Assembly: GCF_024498135.1 (NCBI RefSeq)
Contig: NZ_JANHOH010000010.1
Location: 62,001 to 126,000, forward strand
Length of the DNA: 64,000 nucleotides
Origin: Mucilaginibacter aquariorum
GTDB lineage: Bacteria > Bacteroidota > Bacteroidia > Sphingobacteriales > Sphingobacteriaceae
Reading direction: 5' to 3'
A program made the position numbers and the translations under genes. The notes beneath the pieces are model-generated. The model worked only from the letters and a program-made list of their open reading frames with translations, was not told where the DNA came from and made no database searches. Below are positions 31,106 to 40,603 of this stretch, one piece after another; the first letter of the stretch is position 1; the number at the start of each line of letters is the position of its first letter.

Positions 31106-32971
31106 ATGAAAAAACTCTCCGCATTATTAATTTTAATGTCTGTAAGCTGTAGTATGCTGTTTGCTCAAAGTGCATACGTTAAAGAGCATTACACCAAAAA
31201 AGATGTTTACATCACCATGCGCGATGGGGTAAAACTATTTACCTCTATCTACACGCCAAACGATGCATCCAAAACAAATAAGTACCCTATAATGATGCAG
31301 CGTACCTGCTACAGCATTGCCCCATACGGCGAAACAAAATACCCCAATAACCTGGGCCCCTCTAAATACATGATGCAGGAAGGCTATATTTTTGTTTACC
31401 AGGATGTACGCGGCCGATACAAAAGCGAAGGCACCTGGACTAACATGACCCCGGTTATTGATAATAAAAAAAGCAAAACCGATGTTGATGAGGGTTCTGA
31501 TACTTACGATACCATTGATTGGTTAATTAAAAACGCAACCGGAAATAATGGTAAGGTTGGCCAATGGGGTATCAGCTATCCGGGCTTTTATACCGCTGCC
31601 GGTATCCTGAGCAACCACCCTGCGCTTAAGGCTTCATCGCCGCAGGCACCCATATCCGATTTCTTCTTTGACGATTTCCACCATAATGGCGCTTTCATCC
31701 AAAGTTACTTTTTCACCTTCCCGGTGTTTGGCGTGCAAAAGAAAGATACCACAGCTAAAGCATGGTACAACAATCAAATTATAAATGCCGGTACCCGCGA
31801 TGGCTACCAGTTTTTACTTGACCTTGGTCCGTTGAAAAATGCCGACAAATATTACAAGGACAACTTTTTTTGGCAGGAAACGGTTAACCACCCAAACTAC
31901 GACGAGTTTTGGCAAAAACGTGGCTTGCTGAAACACTACAACAAAGTAAAACCTGCGGTGATGCTGGTTGGCGGCTGGTTTGATGCCGAAGACTTAACAG
32001 GCCCGCTGGCTATTTACAAAACTATCGAGAAGAAAGACCCTAATGCCTATAACACCATTGTAATGGGTCCGTTTGGGCATGGAAGGTGGTCGCGCGAAAC
32101 AGGGCACACCATGCACAGCAATATTTACTTTGGCGATAGCATTGCTACTTTTTATCAAAAAAGTATCGAGCAAAAATTCTTTAACCACTTCCTTAAAGGT
32201 AATGGCGACAAAAACTCCGGCCTGCCCGAAGCGTACATGTACAACACCGGTAAAAAAGAATGGGAAACATTTGATAAATGGCCTGCGGCAAGTGCTACGC
32301 ATCAAAAATTCTACTTAAGTAACGATGGTAAACTGGCAGCTACCCAACCGGCAGCAGAGGCGGGTACCAGCTTTATAAGCGACCCGATGAAACCGGTTCC
32401 TTATACCGAAGACAACACCACCACTATGGGCTTTACGCCGCATAACTATATGAGCGAAGATCAGCGCTTTGCCGGTCGCCGTACAGATGTGTTGGTTTTC
32501 CAGACAGATGTTTTAACAGATGATGTTACCCTGGGCGGCGAAATAATGGCCAACCTTAAAGTGGCTACCACCGGTACTGATGCCGATTGGATTGTGAAAC
32601 TGATAGATGTTTACCCGCCGGATGAGCAAAACACCCCTTACATGCCAAACAAGAACATCATCCTGAGCAACTATCAGCAAATGGTACGTTCGCAGATCAT
32701 GCCGGCACGTTTCCGTGATGGGTTTGAGAAAGCTGTACCGATGGTAGCTAACCAGAAAACAGATGTAAACTTTCACCTGCAGGATGTATTGCATACCTTT
32801 AAAAAAGGACACCGCATTATGATACAGGTACAAAGCACATCGTTCCCGCTGTATGCGCGTAACCCGCAAAAATTTGTAGAAAACCCATACAAAGCCAATG
32901 AAAGCGATTACCAAAAAGCAACCCACACCGTATTTAACGACAGCTTTATTGATGTGGAGGTGTTAAAGTAA
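31106..32971 (+). CDS. Secreted CocE/NonD-family hydrolase (X-Pro dipeptidyl-peptidase S15 fold)
   Basis: This 621-residue exported enzyme has a signal peptide (MKKLSALLILMSVSCSMLFAQ) and an alpha/beta-hydrolase domain. The nucleophile is Ser157 in GQWGISYPG; the N-terminal oxyanion region is Y-Q-D-V-R-G-R-Y-K-S-E-G. After the hydrolase comes the jelly-roll domain of X-Pro dipeptidyl peptidases (about residues 430-615: F-A-G-R-R-T-D-V-L-V-F-Q-T to the M-I-Q-V-Q-S-T-S-F-P region). Relatives act on alpha-amino acid esters, cephalosporin side chains or X-Pro peptides, so the substrate is open. It stands alone. Confidence 0.88.
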   Translation: MKKLSALLILMSVSCSMLFAQSAYVKEHYTKKDVYITMRDGVKLFTSIYTPNDASKTNKYPIMMQRTCYSIAPYGETKYPNNLGPSKYMMQEGYIFVYQDVRGRYKSEGTWTNMTPVIDNKKSKTDVDEGSDTYDTIDWLIKNATGNNGKVGQWGISYPGFYTAAGILSNHPALKASSPQAPISDFFFDDFHHNGAFIQSYFFTFPVFGVQKKDTTAKAWYNNQIINAGTRDGYQFLLDLGPLKNADKYYKDNFFWQETVNHPNYDEFWQKRGLLKHYNKVKPAVMLVGGWFDAEDLTGPLAIYKTIEKKDPNAYNTIVMGPFGHGRWSRETGHTMHSNIYFGDSIATFYQKSIEQKFFNHFLKGNGDKNSGLPEAYMYNTGKKEWETFDKWPAASATHQKFYLSNDGKLAATQPAAEAGTSFISDPMKPVPYTEDNTTTMGFTPHNYMSEDQRFAGRRTDVLVFQTDVLTDDVTLGGEIMANLKVATTGTDADWIVKLIDVYPPDEQNTPYMPNKNIILSNYQQMVRSQIMPARFRDGFEKAVPMVANQKTDVNFHLQDVLHTFKKGHRIMIQVQSTSFPLYARNPQKFVENPYKANESDYQKATHTVFNDSFIDVEVLK

Positions 32972-32985
32972 GAGATTAGTTTTCC

Positions 32986-33044
32986 TCTCGCAAAGACGCT
33001 AAGACGCAATGTTAAATCTGCTTCTTAACGTCTTTGCATTTTGT
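32986..33044. repeat. Inverted repeat CGCAAAGACG / CGTCTTTGC
   Basis: The gap after the CocE-like gene has CGCAAAGACGCTAAGACGCAA and, 20 bases on, the inverse AACGTCTTTGCA. It can fold as a hairpin and may end transcription, though no T-run follows. Confidence 0.5.
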
Positions 33045-33069
33045 ATCTTGCCCATAATTCTATAGCCGC

Positions 33070-33627
33070 ATGATTGATAAAATAAAGTCTCATAAAGAGA
33101 AAAATCAAAGAGTGAAAATATTTCGGCAGGTCTCAAAAGATACTTCTGAAACAAGTAATGGCTATATCCTCGATTTTTCTGATGAACTACTCTTATTACA
33201 TGAAACAGAGGATTTCATTGTAGATGGTTATACAGTTATTCCTATAGCTCAGATCAAAAAAATACGCTTTAATAAAAGTGATAGGTATTTTGATAAAATG
33301 ATGAAATGGGAAAACGAATTTGAGAAAGTTGGGATAAATTACACGGTGAACATTAAAAATTGGAAAACATTATTCACTTCGCTGCAAGAAAAAGAGTTGA
33401 ATGTAATAGTAGAGTGTGAAGCATCTAAAGTCTATGAATTTACGATAGGGCCAATAGAAAAGATCGGTAAAAAATATATCTATCTTAACTACTTCGACGC
33501 TGCAGGATACTTTGACGATTGTTCGTCTTCAATTGATTATCCGTCTATAACAAGAGTTGCATTCGACACGCAATACATAAACGTTTTTAGCAAATACACC
33601 CGGCATCGCAAAGCCAAATCAAATTAA
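33070..33627 (+). CDS. Cytosolic protein of unknown function
   Basis: This 185-residue protein has no signal peptide or membrane helix. It may contain two similar halves: each has a G-Y-I-L-D-F-x-x-E-L-L-L-L or K-Y-I-Y-L-N-Y-F-D type strand pair, then a segment ending in an I-x-x-I-R-F or I-T-R-V-A-F strand followed by K-S-D-R-Y or S-K-Y-T-R. This pattern recalls small Sm-like or PRC-like beta-barrels, but I do not recognise the family. It ends two bases before the M1 peptidase start, so the two genes probably share a transcript. Confidence 0.6.
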   Translation: MIDKIKSHKEKNQRVKIFRQVSKDTSETSNGYILDFSDELLLLHETEDFIVDGYTVIPIAQIKKIRFNKSDRYFDKMMKWENEFEKVGINYTVNIKNWKTLFTSLQEKELNVIVECEASKVYEFTIGPIEKIGKKYIYLNYFDAAGYFDDCSSSIDYPSITRVAFDTQYINVFSKYTRHRKAKSN

Positions 33628-33629
33628 CA

Positions 33630-35288
33630 ATGAAAGTTAAATCACTGATAGCCTTATCTCTTTTACTGCTTGCTAATGCCACGGCCCACGCCCAGCTTGG
33701 CACCAATAAAGAAACCTTTACCCGTGCCGATACCTTGCGGGGGATGCTTACCCCTTTGCGTACCTGTTACGATATCAATTACTATCACCTGGATGTGAAG
33801 TTTGATATCGATAACAAATTTATTAGCGGCAATGTGCTTTTTAAGTACACCGCTACGCAGGATTTCACCAAACTGCAGTTCGATCTGTTTTCGAACCTGA
33901 AAGTTGAGAAGGTGGTTTATAAAGGTAAAGAAGTGCCTTATACCCGCGAGTTTAACGCGGTATTTGTAACCTTCCCTCAGACCATTAAAAACGGCAGCAA
34001 AGATGAGTTTACCGTGTTTTACTCAGGTAACCCTACCATTGCCAAACGTGCGCCATGGGATGGTGGTGTTGAATACAATGTTGATTCGCTTGGCCATAAA
34101 TGGGTATCAACCGCCTGCCAGGGCATGGGCGCCAGCGTATGGTGGCCAACAAAAGATCACCAGGCCGATGAGGTAGATAGCGCGTTGATCAGCATAAGCG
34201 TACCCAATGGCTTAAAAGATGTAAGTAATGGCCGCCTGCGTAAGGTTACCAAATTAAAGGACGGTTATACCCGGTTCGATTGGTTTGTAGCCAACCCTAT
34301 CAACAATTATAACATTGAAGCCAACATTGGCGATTATGTACATTACAGCGATACCTACATGGGCGAAAAAGGCAAACTAACGCTCGACTTTTGGCCACTA
34401 AGCTATAACCTGGAGAAAGCCAAAAAGCATTGGGGTGCAAACACCAAACCTATGCTAAAAGCTTTTGAACACTGGTTTGGCCCCTACCCTTTTTACGAGG
34501 ATGGTTATAAGCTGGTAGAAACCCATCATTTAGGCATGGAACACCAAAGCGGTACTGCCTATGGCAACCATTACCAAAACGGCTACTTAGGCCGCGACCT
34601 GTCTGGCACCGGCTGGGGTTTAAAATGGGATTTTATTGTAGTACACGAAAGCGGCCACGAATGGTTTGCCAACAACATTACCTCAAAAGACCTGGCTGAT
34701 ATGTGGATCCACGAAAGCTTCACCAACTACAGCGAATCGTTATTTATTGAGGATAACTGGGGCAAACAAGCCGGGCAGGAATATGTGCATGGCACCCGCC
34801 TGGGTATCCAAAACGACGGCCCTATCATTGGCCCGTATAATGTAAATAAAGAGGGTTCGGGCGATATGTATCCAAAGGGTGGTAACCTGCTGAACATGGT
34901 CCGTACCATAATTAATGATGATGAAAAATGGCGCGGTATCCTTCGCGGGTTAAACAAAACATTCTATCATCAAACCGTTACCTACGAGCAGGTTGTAGGT
35001 TACATCAACGAGCAAAGCGGCAAAAACCTTACCCCTGTATTCGATCAGTATTTAAGGCATGCCAACATCCCTACGCTCGAATTTATGACCATAGGTGGTA
35101 AATTAATGGTAAGGTGGATCGCAGATGAACATGCGTTTAATATGCCGGTAAAAGTACGCCTCAAAGGTGGCGAATACCAGTTTATTACCCCAAAAACACG
35201 TTTTACCCCGCTTAACATCAATGGCGCCACTAAAGATAATATCGAGGTAGATACCTTTAATTATTATATAGGGGTGTTGATAGATTAA
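33630..35288 (+). CDS. Secreted M1-family metallopeptidase (aminopeptidase N fold)
   Basis: This 552-residue exported protein has a signal peptide (MKVKSLIALSLLLLANATAHAQ) and the M1 layout: an N-terminal beta-sandwich, then the zinc motif HESGH at residues 339-343 with the third ligand Glu362 after 18 residues. The exopeptidase motif is G-M-E-H at 302-305, a variant of G-A-M-E-N. It should trim peptides at their N termini in the periplasm or outside the cell. The helical C-terminal domain of large M1 enzymes is much reduced, as in many Bacteroidota members. Confidence 0.9.
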   Translation: MKVKSLIALSLLLLANATAHAQLGTNKETFTRADTLRGMLTPLRTCYDINYYHLDVKFDIDNKFISGNVLFKYTATQDFTKLQFDLFSNLKVEKVVYKGKEVPYTREFNAVFVTFPQTIKNGSKDEFTVFYSGNPTIAKRAPWDGGVEYNVDSLGHKWVSTACQGMGASVWWPTKDHQADEVDSALISISVPNGLKDVSNGRLRKVTKLKDGYTRFDWFVANPINNYNIEANIGDYVHYSDTYMGEKGKLTLDFWPLSYNLEKAKKHWGANTKPMLKAFEHWFGPYPFYEDGYKLVETHHLGMEHQSGTAYGNHYQNGYLGRDLSGTGWGLKWDFIVVHESGHEWFANNITSKDLADMWIHESFTNYSESLFIEDNWGKQAGQEYVHGTRLGIQNDGPIIGPYNVNKEGSGDMYPKGGNLLNMVRTIINDDEKWRGILRGLNKTFYHQTVTYEQVVGYINEQSGKNLTPVFDQYLRHANIPTLEFMTIGGKLMVRWIADEHAFNMPVKVRLKGGEYQFITPKTRFTPLNINGATKDNIEVDTFNYYIGVLID

Positions 35289-35297
35289 ATTCTCATT

Positions 35298-35370
35298 TGT
35301 CATGCTGAACGATAGTGAAGCATCTATTCGCCGACTTGCATGTAGCCGATAGATCCTTCACTATCGCTAC
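35298..35370. repeat. Dispersed palindrome, copy after the M1 peptidase gene
   Basis: It starts TGTCATGCTGAACGATAGTG and carries GAAGCATCTATTCGCCG and AGATCCTTCACTATCGCT, as in the copies at 24668 and 30538. The right outer arm is damaged. Confidence 0.7.
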
Positions 35371-35392
35371 TATTTCAGATGAGGCGTGCGAT

Positions 35393-35462
35393 GTCATGGT
35401 GAGCTTGTCGAACCATAGCGGGCAGGCCCTCGGCACCATCCTTCGACAGGCTCAGGATGCCA
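35393..35462. repeat. Second dispersed palindrome, GTCATGGTGAGCTTGTCG type
   Basis: The left arm GGTGAGCTTGTCGAA matches the inverse CTTCGACAGGCTCAGGA on the right. It is nearest to the element at 14175 and lies directly after the previous copy, so two related elements are side by side. Confidence 0.7.
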
Positions 35463-35555
35463 GGGAGTTATTTGTTTGCTTTTTATTTTCTTTTTAGTGC
35501 AACTAACCCTTTACAAGGTGCGTCTAATACCTAAACAAACACTAAAAATAACCCC

Positions 35556-36251
35556 ATGAGAACACTAAAAACACTTTTAATGGCTGGCCTAATGGTAGCA
35601 GCCACAAGCTTTGCCAAAGCAGATACGCAAGACCGTCACCTTACTGGCTTTAACGCGGTTAGCGTTGCCGGTTCGTACGATGTATATATTACCCAGGGTT
35701 CAACCGAGTCTGTAAAGGTAGACGCACCTTCAGATATTATCGACCGTATTGTTACCGAAGTACAGGGCGGTGTTTTAAAGATTTATACTAAAGATGGCAC
35801 CAACTGGAACTGGAGCGGCAAGAAAAAAATGATCGTTTACGTATCTATCAAAAATGTGAATGCGGTTAGCCTTGCCGGTTCTGGCGATGTTAATTTTAAG
35901 GATGGTTTAAAAGCCCCTTCCTTAAAAATAAAATTAACCGGCTCTGGTGATATCAGCGGTAAAGTTGACGTTAAAACTTTAGAAAGCAGCATAGGTGGCT
36001 CTGGTGATATTACCTTATCAGGCCGTGCAGAAAACTCGAGTGTTAGCGTAGTTGGCTCTGGTGATTTTACCGGCCAAAATTTAGCTACCACAAATACCCA
36101 GGTTAAAGTTGCCGGCTCTGGCGATGCAAAGGTAAACGCGGCCGAAAAAATTGACGCCTCGGTTGTAGGTTCGGGAGATGTGCATTACACTGGTGCTGCC
36201 AAAAATGTTTCCAGCTCAAAAGCAGGAAGCGGCAGCGTAAGCAGAATGTAA
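35556..36251 (+). CDS. Head-GIN domain protein (DUF2807), exported
   Basis: This 231-residue protein has a signal peptide (about residues 1-22) and a DUF2807 domain built of repeating beta-helix turns. The motif GSGD occurs six times, at intervals of 18-21 residues, with a last degenerate GSGS. The first part (F-N-A-V-S-V-A-G-S-Y-D-V-Y-I-T-Q-G) is the classical opening of the domain. These proteins sit in the periplasm or on the surface of Bacteroidota and are described as putative adhesins, but the function is not settled. A strong bidirectional terminator follows. Confidence 0.88.
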   Translation: MRTLKTLLMAGLMVAATSFAKADTQDRHLTGFNAVSVAGSYDVYITQGSTESVKVDAPSDIIDRIVTEVQGGVLKIYTKDGTNWNWSGKKKMIVYVSIKNVNAVSLAGSGDVNFKDGLKAPSLKIKLTGSGDISGKVDVKTLESSIGGSGDITLSGRAENSSVSVVGSGDFTGQNLATTNTQVKVAGSGDAKVNAAEKIDASVVGSGDVHYTGAAKNVSSSKAGSGSVSRM

Positions 36252-36287
36252 CTCATTTAAGGACTACAAAGGACGTTCTTGTCCACA

Positions 36288-36323
36288 AAAAAGGCCTCCG
36301 ATAACATTATCGGAGGCCTTTTT
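36288..36323. terminator. Bidirectional terminator between the head-GIN gene and trxA
   Basis: A 17-bp perfect stem with a GGCCTCCG core and a 2-base loop has A-runs on the left and T-runs on the right, so it can stop transcription from both sides. Confidence 0.9.
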
Positions 36324-36337
36324 ATTTATATATGATG

Positions 36338-36658
36338 TTATGCTAATTGCTTAGCAAGTTTATCTGCAAGTACTGATTTTGGTACAGCGCCAATTTGTTT
36401 GTCAACAATTTCGCCGCCTTTAAAGTACAATAAGGCAGGGATATTACGGATGCCATATTTCATTGATATACCTGGATTGTTATCTACGTTTACTTTACCT
36501 ACAACGGCTTTGCCATCGTATTCTTTAGCAAGTTCTTCAACAACAGGGCCTACCATACGACAAGGACCACACCACTCTGCCCAAAAATCTATAAGTACCG
36601 GTTTATCTGATTTTAATACAAGTTCATCAAAGTTTGCATCAGTTATTTCTAAAGCCAT
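36338..36658 (-). CDS. trxA: Thioredoxin
   Basis: This 106-residue protein is a standard thioredoxin with the active site WCGPC (Cys30 and Cys33), the buried Asp24, and the cis-Pro in R-N-I-P-A-L-L-Y-F. It keeps cytosolic proteins reduced and feeds electrons to ribonucleotide reductase and peroxiredoxins. It opens MALEITDANFDELVLKS. It stands between the bidirectional terminator and its own promoter, upstream of which dnaE ends on the same strand. Confidence 0.96.
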   Translation of the reverse strand: MALEITDANFDELVLKSDKPVLIDFWAEWCGPCRMVGPVVEELAKEYDGKAVVGKVNVDNNPGISMKYGIRNIPALLYFKGGEIVDKQIGAVPKSVLADKLAKQLA

Positions 36659-36684
36659 GATTTCTATTTTTAAATAATGTTATA

Positions 36685-36716
36685 CAAATATATACTATTC
36701 AAATAGCTTGCCACAA
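36685..36716 (-). promoter_or_regulatory. Promoter of trxA
   Basis: On the minus strand TTG at 36716-36714 (-33) and TATATTTG at 36692-36685 (-7) are separated by 21 bases. The -7 box ends 26 bases before the trxA start. This matches the Bacteroidota consensus well. Confidence 0.5.
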
Positions 36717-36823
36717 GTAGGGGCATGACAATGTGACAATTATATTATCAACATATTAAGATATGACAGAAGCAACTATATTTTGAACGGAGCAACGCAG
36801 ATTTCTTGTGGAAAACGTTAAAT

Positions 36824-36851
36824 AAAAAAGGTTGGTGAGGACACCAACCTT
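36824..36851 (-). terminator. Terminator of dnaE
   Basis: A 10-bp perfect stem AAGGTTGGTG / CACCAACCTT with a 4-base loop is followed by a T-run on the minus strand, 25 bp after the dnaE stop codon. Confidence 0.85.
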
Positions 36852-36875
36852 CGAAATTATATGCTTTATGACTAC

Positions 36876-39800
36876 CTACAACAGCACCGCCGGCGCGTTA
36901 GTCAAATTAAATATATCAGCCATCAATTCGTCGCTTGGGCTTACCTTGTGCGATTTGGAAAGCAGATCTACATACATAGCCTCTTCCCCATCGCGTATCT
37001 TAAACTTAAGCTGGCAGCTTTTAGCCGGGTACTTTTCGTTGTTAGTGTTTATTACTTGCATCAAATCATCCAATAGCTGGTTGTTTAAGGCTTTTACATC
37101 CAGACAAACGGTTAGGGATTTGGTGAGTTTATCCCGCATTTCGGATAGCAGGCTCATAACAGTTACCCGCAGGTCCCAGTTATCTTTCTGACGGAATTTT
37201 TCTTCGATATTACCCTTGATATGCAGGAAATACCCATCAACCATCATGTTACGGAATTTCACATAATCCTCCCCAAAAAAAGCAAACTCGTACGATTCAT
37301 TGTAATCTTCCAGGATGAACGTACCAAACGGCTTACCCATTTTAGTAGTTTTATGCTGAACATTTGCAACCAGGCCGCCAATACAGATCTCGCCGCGTTT
37401 ACGCAGGGTTGCCAGGTTCTCCATCACTTCTTCCCCACCCTCGCCCGATCTGGCTTTTTGGATATTCTTTAATTCGGTGATGGTGGTATTACAGTATTTA
37501 TCCATCTCCAGCTTAAAATTATCAAGCGGGTGCCCGGTTAAGTATATACCAATTACATCCTTCTCGTATTTCAGCTTTTCTATCAGTGGCCATTCTTCTG
37601 CCTCGGGCATTGCCGGTTCCGGGATATAAGATGCTACCGAACCACCAAATAATGATGACTGCGAGCTGCTTTGGGTGTTTTGATAATCGTTACCATATTT
37701 TATAAGGCGTTCAACCCCGCTTAAGATACCATTTTCTGTTTTGGCGAAGAATTGCGCGCGGTTTAGCCCAAACCCATCAAAGGCACCACCATAAACCAGG
37801 TTCTCGTATGATTTGCGGTTAACCGAACGGGTGTTTGACCGTTGGGCAAAATCGTAAACGCTTTTATAGGGGCCACGTTCCAGGCGCTCTTCAATAATAC
37901 TTTCAACCGCCTTTTCACCAACACCTTTTACACCCGTAAGCCCGAAACGGATCACTCCTTTTATATTGGCGGTGAAGGCCATATCGCTCTCGTTAATATC
38001 CGGCCCTAACACCTGTACACCCATACGGCGGCATTCTTCCATAAAGAAGGTGATCTTCTCCATGTTATTTTGGTTGTTTAAAACCGCCGCCATATATTCT
38101 GCCGGGTAATGCGCTTTTAAATAGGCTGTTTGGTACGCCACAAAAGCATAACAGGTAGAGTGCGATTTATTGAACGCGTATTGGGCAAATGCCTTCCAGT
38201 CGTTCCAAATTTTGGTAAGCTTATCTTTGGGGTGGCCTTTGGCAATAGCCCCGTCCATAAACTGGGCTTCCATTTTGTTAAGTACCTCAATCTGCTTTTT
38301 ACCCATTGCCTTACGTAAAACGTCGGCGTCGCCTTTACTAAAGCCCGCCAATTTTTGCGACAAAAGCATCACCTGCTCCTGATATACGGTGATACCATAA
38401 GTTTCACCCAGGTATTCCTCCATATCGGCAAGGTCGAACACAATAGGTTCCAGCCCGTGCTTACGCTTAATAAAGTTAGGTATATACTCTATTGGGCCCG
38501 GGCGGTACAGGGCGTTCATGGCTATTAGATCCTCAAACTTATCCGGTTTCAGATCGCGCAGGTACATCTGCATCCCGTCACTTTCAAACTGGAATGTACC
38601 GTTGGTATCGCCACGCTGATAAAGCTCATATGTTTGCACATCATCCAGCGGGATATAATCTATATCAATATGTACGTTGTGGTTCTGTTTGATCAGCCTA
38701 AGCGCGTCCTTAATAATGGTAAGGGTTTTCAATCCCAAAAAGTCCATCTTAATTACACCGGCATCTTCAATAACACGTCCGTCATACTGGGTAACTAACA
38801 GGTCAGAGTCTTTTGCTGTGGCCACCGGGACAATGTCCGTAAGGTCATAAGGGGCAATAATGATACCCGCAGCATGCACACCCGTATTACGAACCGAACC
38901 TTCCAGCTTTTCGGCCTCGCGAAGCACAATACCTTTAAGATCGGTTGATTTGTAAATGGTTTGCAGTTCGGGTACTTGCTCAATAGCTGTTTTTAAGTTG
39001 ATACCTAATGTTTCGGGCACCAGTTTTTTCAGCGCGTTCACATCAGATAATGGCATATCCAATACCCTGCCCACATCCTGGATACTGGTACGGGCAGCCA
39101 TGGAGCCATAAGTAATGATCTGTGCTACCTGGTTTTTTCCATATTTATCAACCACATAGTCAATAACCTTTTGGCGGCCCGCATCATCAAAGTCCGTATC
39201 AATATCGGGCATGCTTTTCCTGTCCGGGTTAAGGAAACGCTCAAACAGGAGGTTGTACTTCAGCGGGTCGATATTGGTGATACCTGTACAATAGGCTACC
39301 ACCGATCCTGCTGCCGAACCACGGCCAGGGCCAATAAATACACCCATATCCCGGCCGGCCCTAATGAAGTCGGCCACGATGAGGAAGTATCCGGCAAAAC
39401 CCATGGTACGAATGGTGAACAGCTCAAAATTGATACGTTCTTCAGCCTCGGGGCTAATATCTTTATAACGCTCTTTAGCACCCATAAAAGTAAGGTGCTT
39501 CAGATACTCCCATTGGTTAAGGGTGTCTGAGTCGGGTGTACTTTCGCTGTGGATCTTAAACTCAGGCGGGATAACGTAGTTAGGCAGCAGAATATCCCGC
39601 TTTAGCTTTAATACATCTACCTTATCAACTATCTCCTGCGTGTTATCTAACGACTCGGGAATATCATGGAACAGTTTGCCCATTTCTTCCTGCGTTTTAA
39701 AATAAAACTGATCGTTAGTAAAACCGAAACGATACCCCTTGCCACCTTCTTCGTCGGTAGCTATTGGGGTACTTTGCAAATCGCCGGTATTTACGCAAAG

Positions 39801-40466
39801 TAAAATATCGTGCGCGTTAGAGTCCTGCTGGTCTACATAGTGCGAATCGTTTGAGCAGATAACTTTTACGTTATACTTTTTGGCAAACTTCATCAACACA
39901 GCATTAACTATGTTTTGCTCGGGGATATCGTGGCGCTGCATTTCTATATAGAAATCCTCACCAAAAAGATCAAGCCACCATTTAAATTCAATTTCGGCGG
40001 CAGCTTCACCATCCCTTAAAATAGCTTGCGGTACCGATGCACCCAGGCAACAGGTAGTTGCTATAATTCCCTTATGATATTTTAAGATAAGCTCTTTATC
40101 AATACGTGGCCATTTACTATAAAGGCCTTCTATATAACCTAAAGAACAAAGCTTTATCAGATTTTTGTATCCTTCGGCATTTTTAGCAAGCATTAGCTGG
40201 TGGTAACGCTTATCTTTATGCTCTTTAGTAAACTGTTTTTTATGCCTGTCATCAACCACGTAAAACTCGCAGCCTACAATAGGTTTCACATTATGTTTAC
40301 CCGCTTCGGCCACAAACTTAAACGCACCAAACATGTTCCCGTGGTCGGTAATGGCCAGGGCTTTCATCCCGTCTGCTGCTGCCTTTTTATATAGTTTTGA
40401 TATATCGGCGGCACCATCAAGTAAGGAAAATTGGGTATGTACGTGTAAGTGCGAAAAATTGGGCAT
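36876..40466 (-). CDS. dnaE: DNA polymerase III subunit alpha
   Basis: This 1196-residue protein is the replicative polymerase. It has the N-terminal PHP domain (HLHVHTQFSLLDGA at residues 6-19), the family C polymerase catalytic motif PDIDTDFDD near residue 420, the GVHAAGIII segment, helix-hairpin-helix repeats and a C-terminal OB domain (I-C-I-G-G-L-V-A-N-V-Q-H-K-T-T-K-M-G-K-P-F). It works in the replisome with the clamp and exonuclease subunits. Length and domain order are normal for a DnaE1. It is divergent from tamB. Confidence 0.97.
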   Translation of the reverse strand: MPNFSHLHVHTQFSLLDGAADISKLYKKAAADGMKALAITDHGNMFGAFKFVAEAGKHNVKPIVGCEFYVVDDRHKKQFTKEHKDKRYHQLMLAKNAEGYKNLIKLCSLGYIEGLYSKWPRIDKELILKYHKGIIATTCCLGASVPQAILRDGEAAAEIEFKWWLDLFGEDFYIEMQRHDIPEQNIVNAVLMKFAKKYNVKVICSNDSHYVDQQDSNAHDILLCVNTGDLQSTPIATDEEGGKGYRFGFTNDQFYFKTQEEMGKLFHDIPESLDNTQEIVDKVDVLKLKRDILLPNYVIPPEFKIHSESTPDSDTLNQWEYLKHLTFMGAKERYKDISPEAEERINFELFTIRTMGFAGYFLIVADFIRAGRDMGVFIGPGRGSAAGSVVAYCTGITNIDPLKYNLLFERFLNPDRKSMPDIDTDFDDAGRQKVIDYVVDKYGKNQVAQIITYGSMAARTSIQDVGRVLDMPLSDVNALKKLVPETLGINLKTAIEQVPELQTIYKSTDLKGIVLREAEKLEGSVRNTGVHAAGIIIAPYDLTDIVPVATAKDSDLLVTQYDGRVIEDAGVIKMDFLGLKTLTIIKDALRLIKQNHNVHIDIDYIPLDDVQTYELYQRGDTNGTFQFESDGMQMYLRDLKPDKFEDLIAMNALYRPGPIEYIPNFIKRKHGLEPIVFDLADMEEYLGETYGITVYQEQVMLLSQKLAGFSKGDADVLRKAMGKKQIEVLNKMEAQFMDGAIAKGHPKDKLTKIWNDWKAFAQYAFNKSHSTCYAFVAYQTAYLKAHYPAEYMAAVLNNQNNMEKITFFMEECRRMGVQVLGPDINESDMAFTANIKGVIRFGLTGVKGVGEKAVESIIEERLERGPYKSVYDFAQRSNTRSVNRKSYENLVYGGAFDGFGLNRAQFFAKTENGILSGVERLIKYGNDYQNTQSSSQSSLFGGSVASYIPEPAMPEAEEWPLIEKLKYEKDVIGIYLTGHPLDNFKLEMDKYCNTTITELKNIQKARSGEGGEEVMENLATLRKRGEICIGGLVANVQHKTTKMGKPFGTFILEDYNESYEFAFFGEDYVKFRNMMVDGYFLHIKGNIEEKFRQKDNWDLRVTVMSLLSEMRDKLTKSLTVCLDVKALNNQLLDDLMQVINTNNEKYPAKSCQLKFKIRDGEEAMYVDLLSKSHKVSPSDELMADIFNLTNAPAVLL

Positions 40467-40497
40467 ATCTAATCTCTGTCTGCTGTATCGTGGATTA

Positions 40498-40505
40498 CAA
40501 ATCTA
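40498..40505 (-). promoter_or_regulatory. Putative -7 element TAGATTTG of dnaE
   Basis: On the minus strand TAGATTTG fits TANNTTTG and ends 31 bases before the dnaE ATG. A -33 box is not clear. Confidence 0.35.
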
Positions 40506-40603
40506 CCAAAAAACAATTCTACGTGTACGTATGTTGAAAAATTGAAGGCACGGATTAGCACATTATTTGCACAACTATAAGTATAATCATAACTTTTACA
40601 AAT

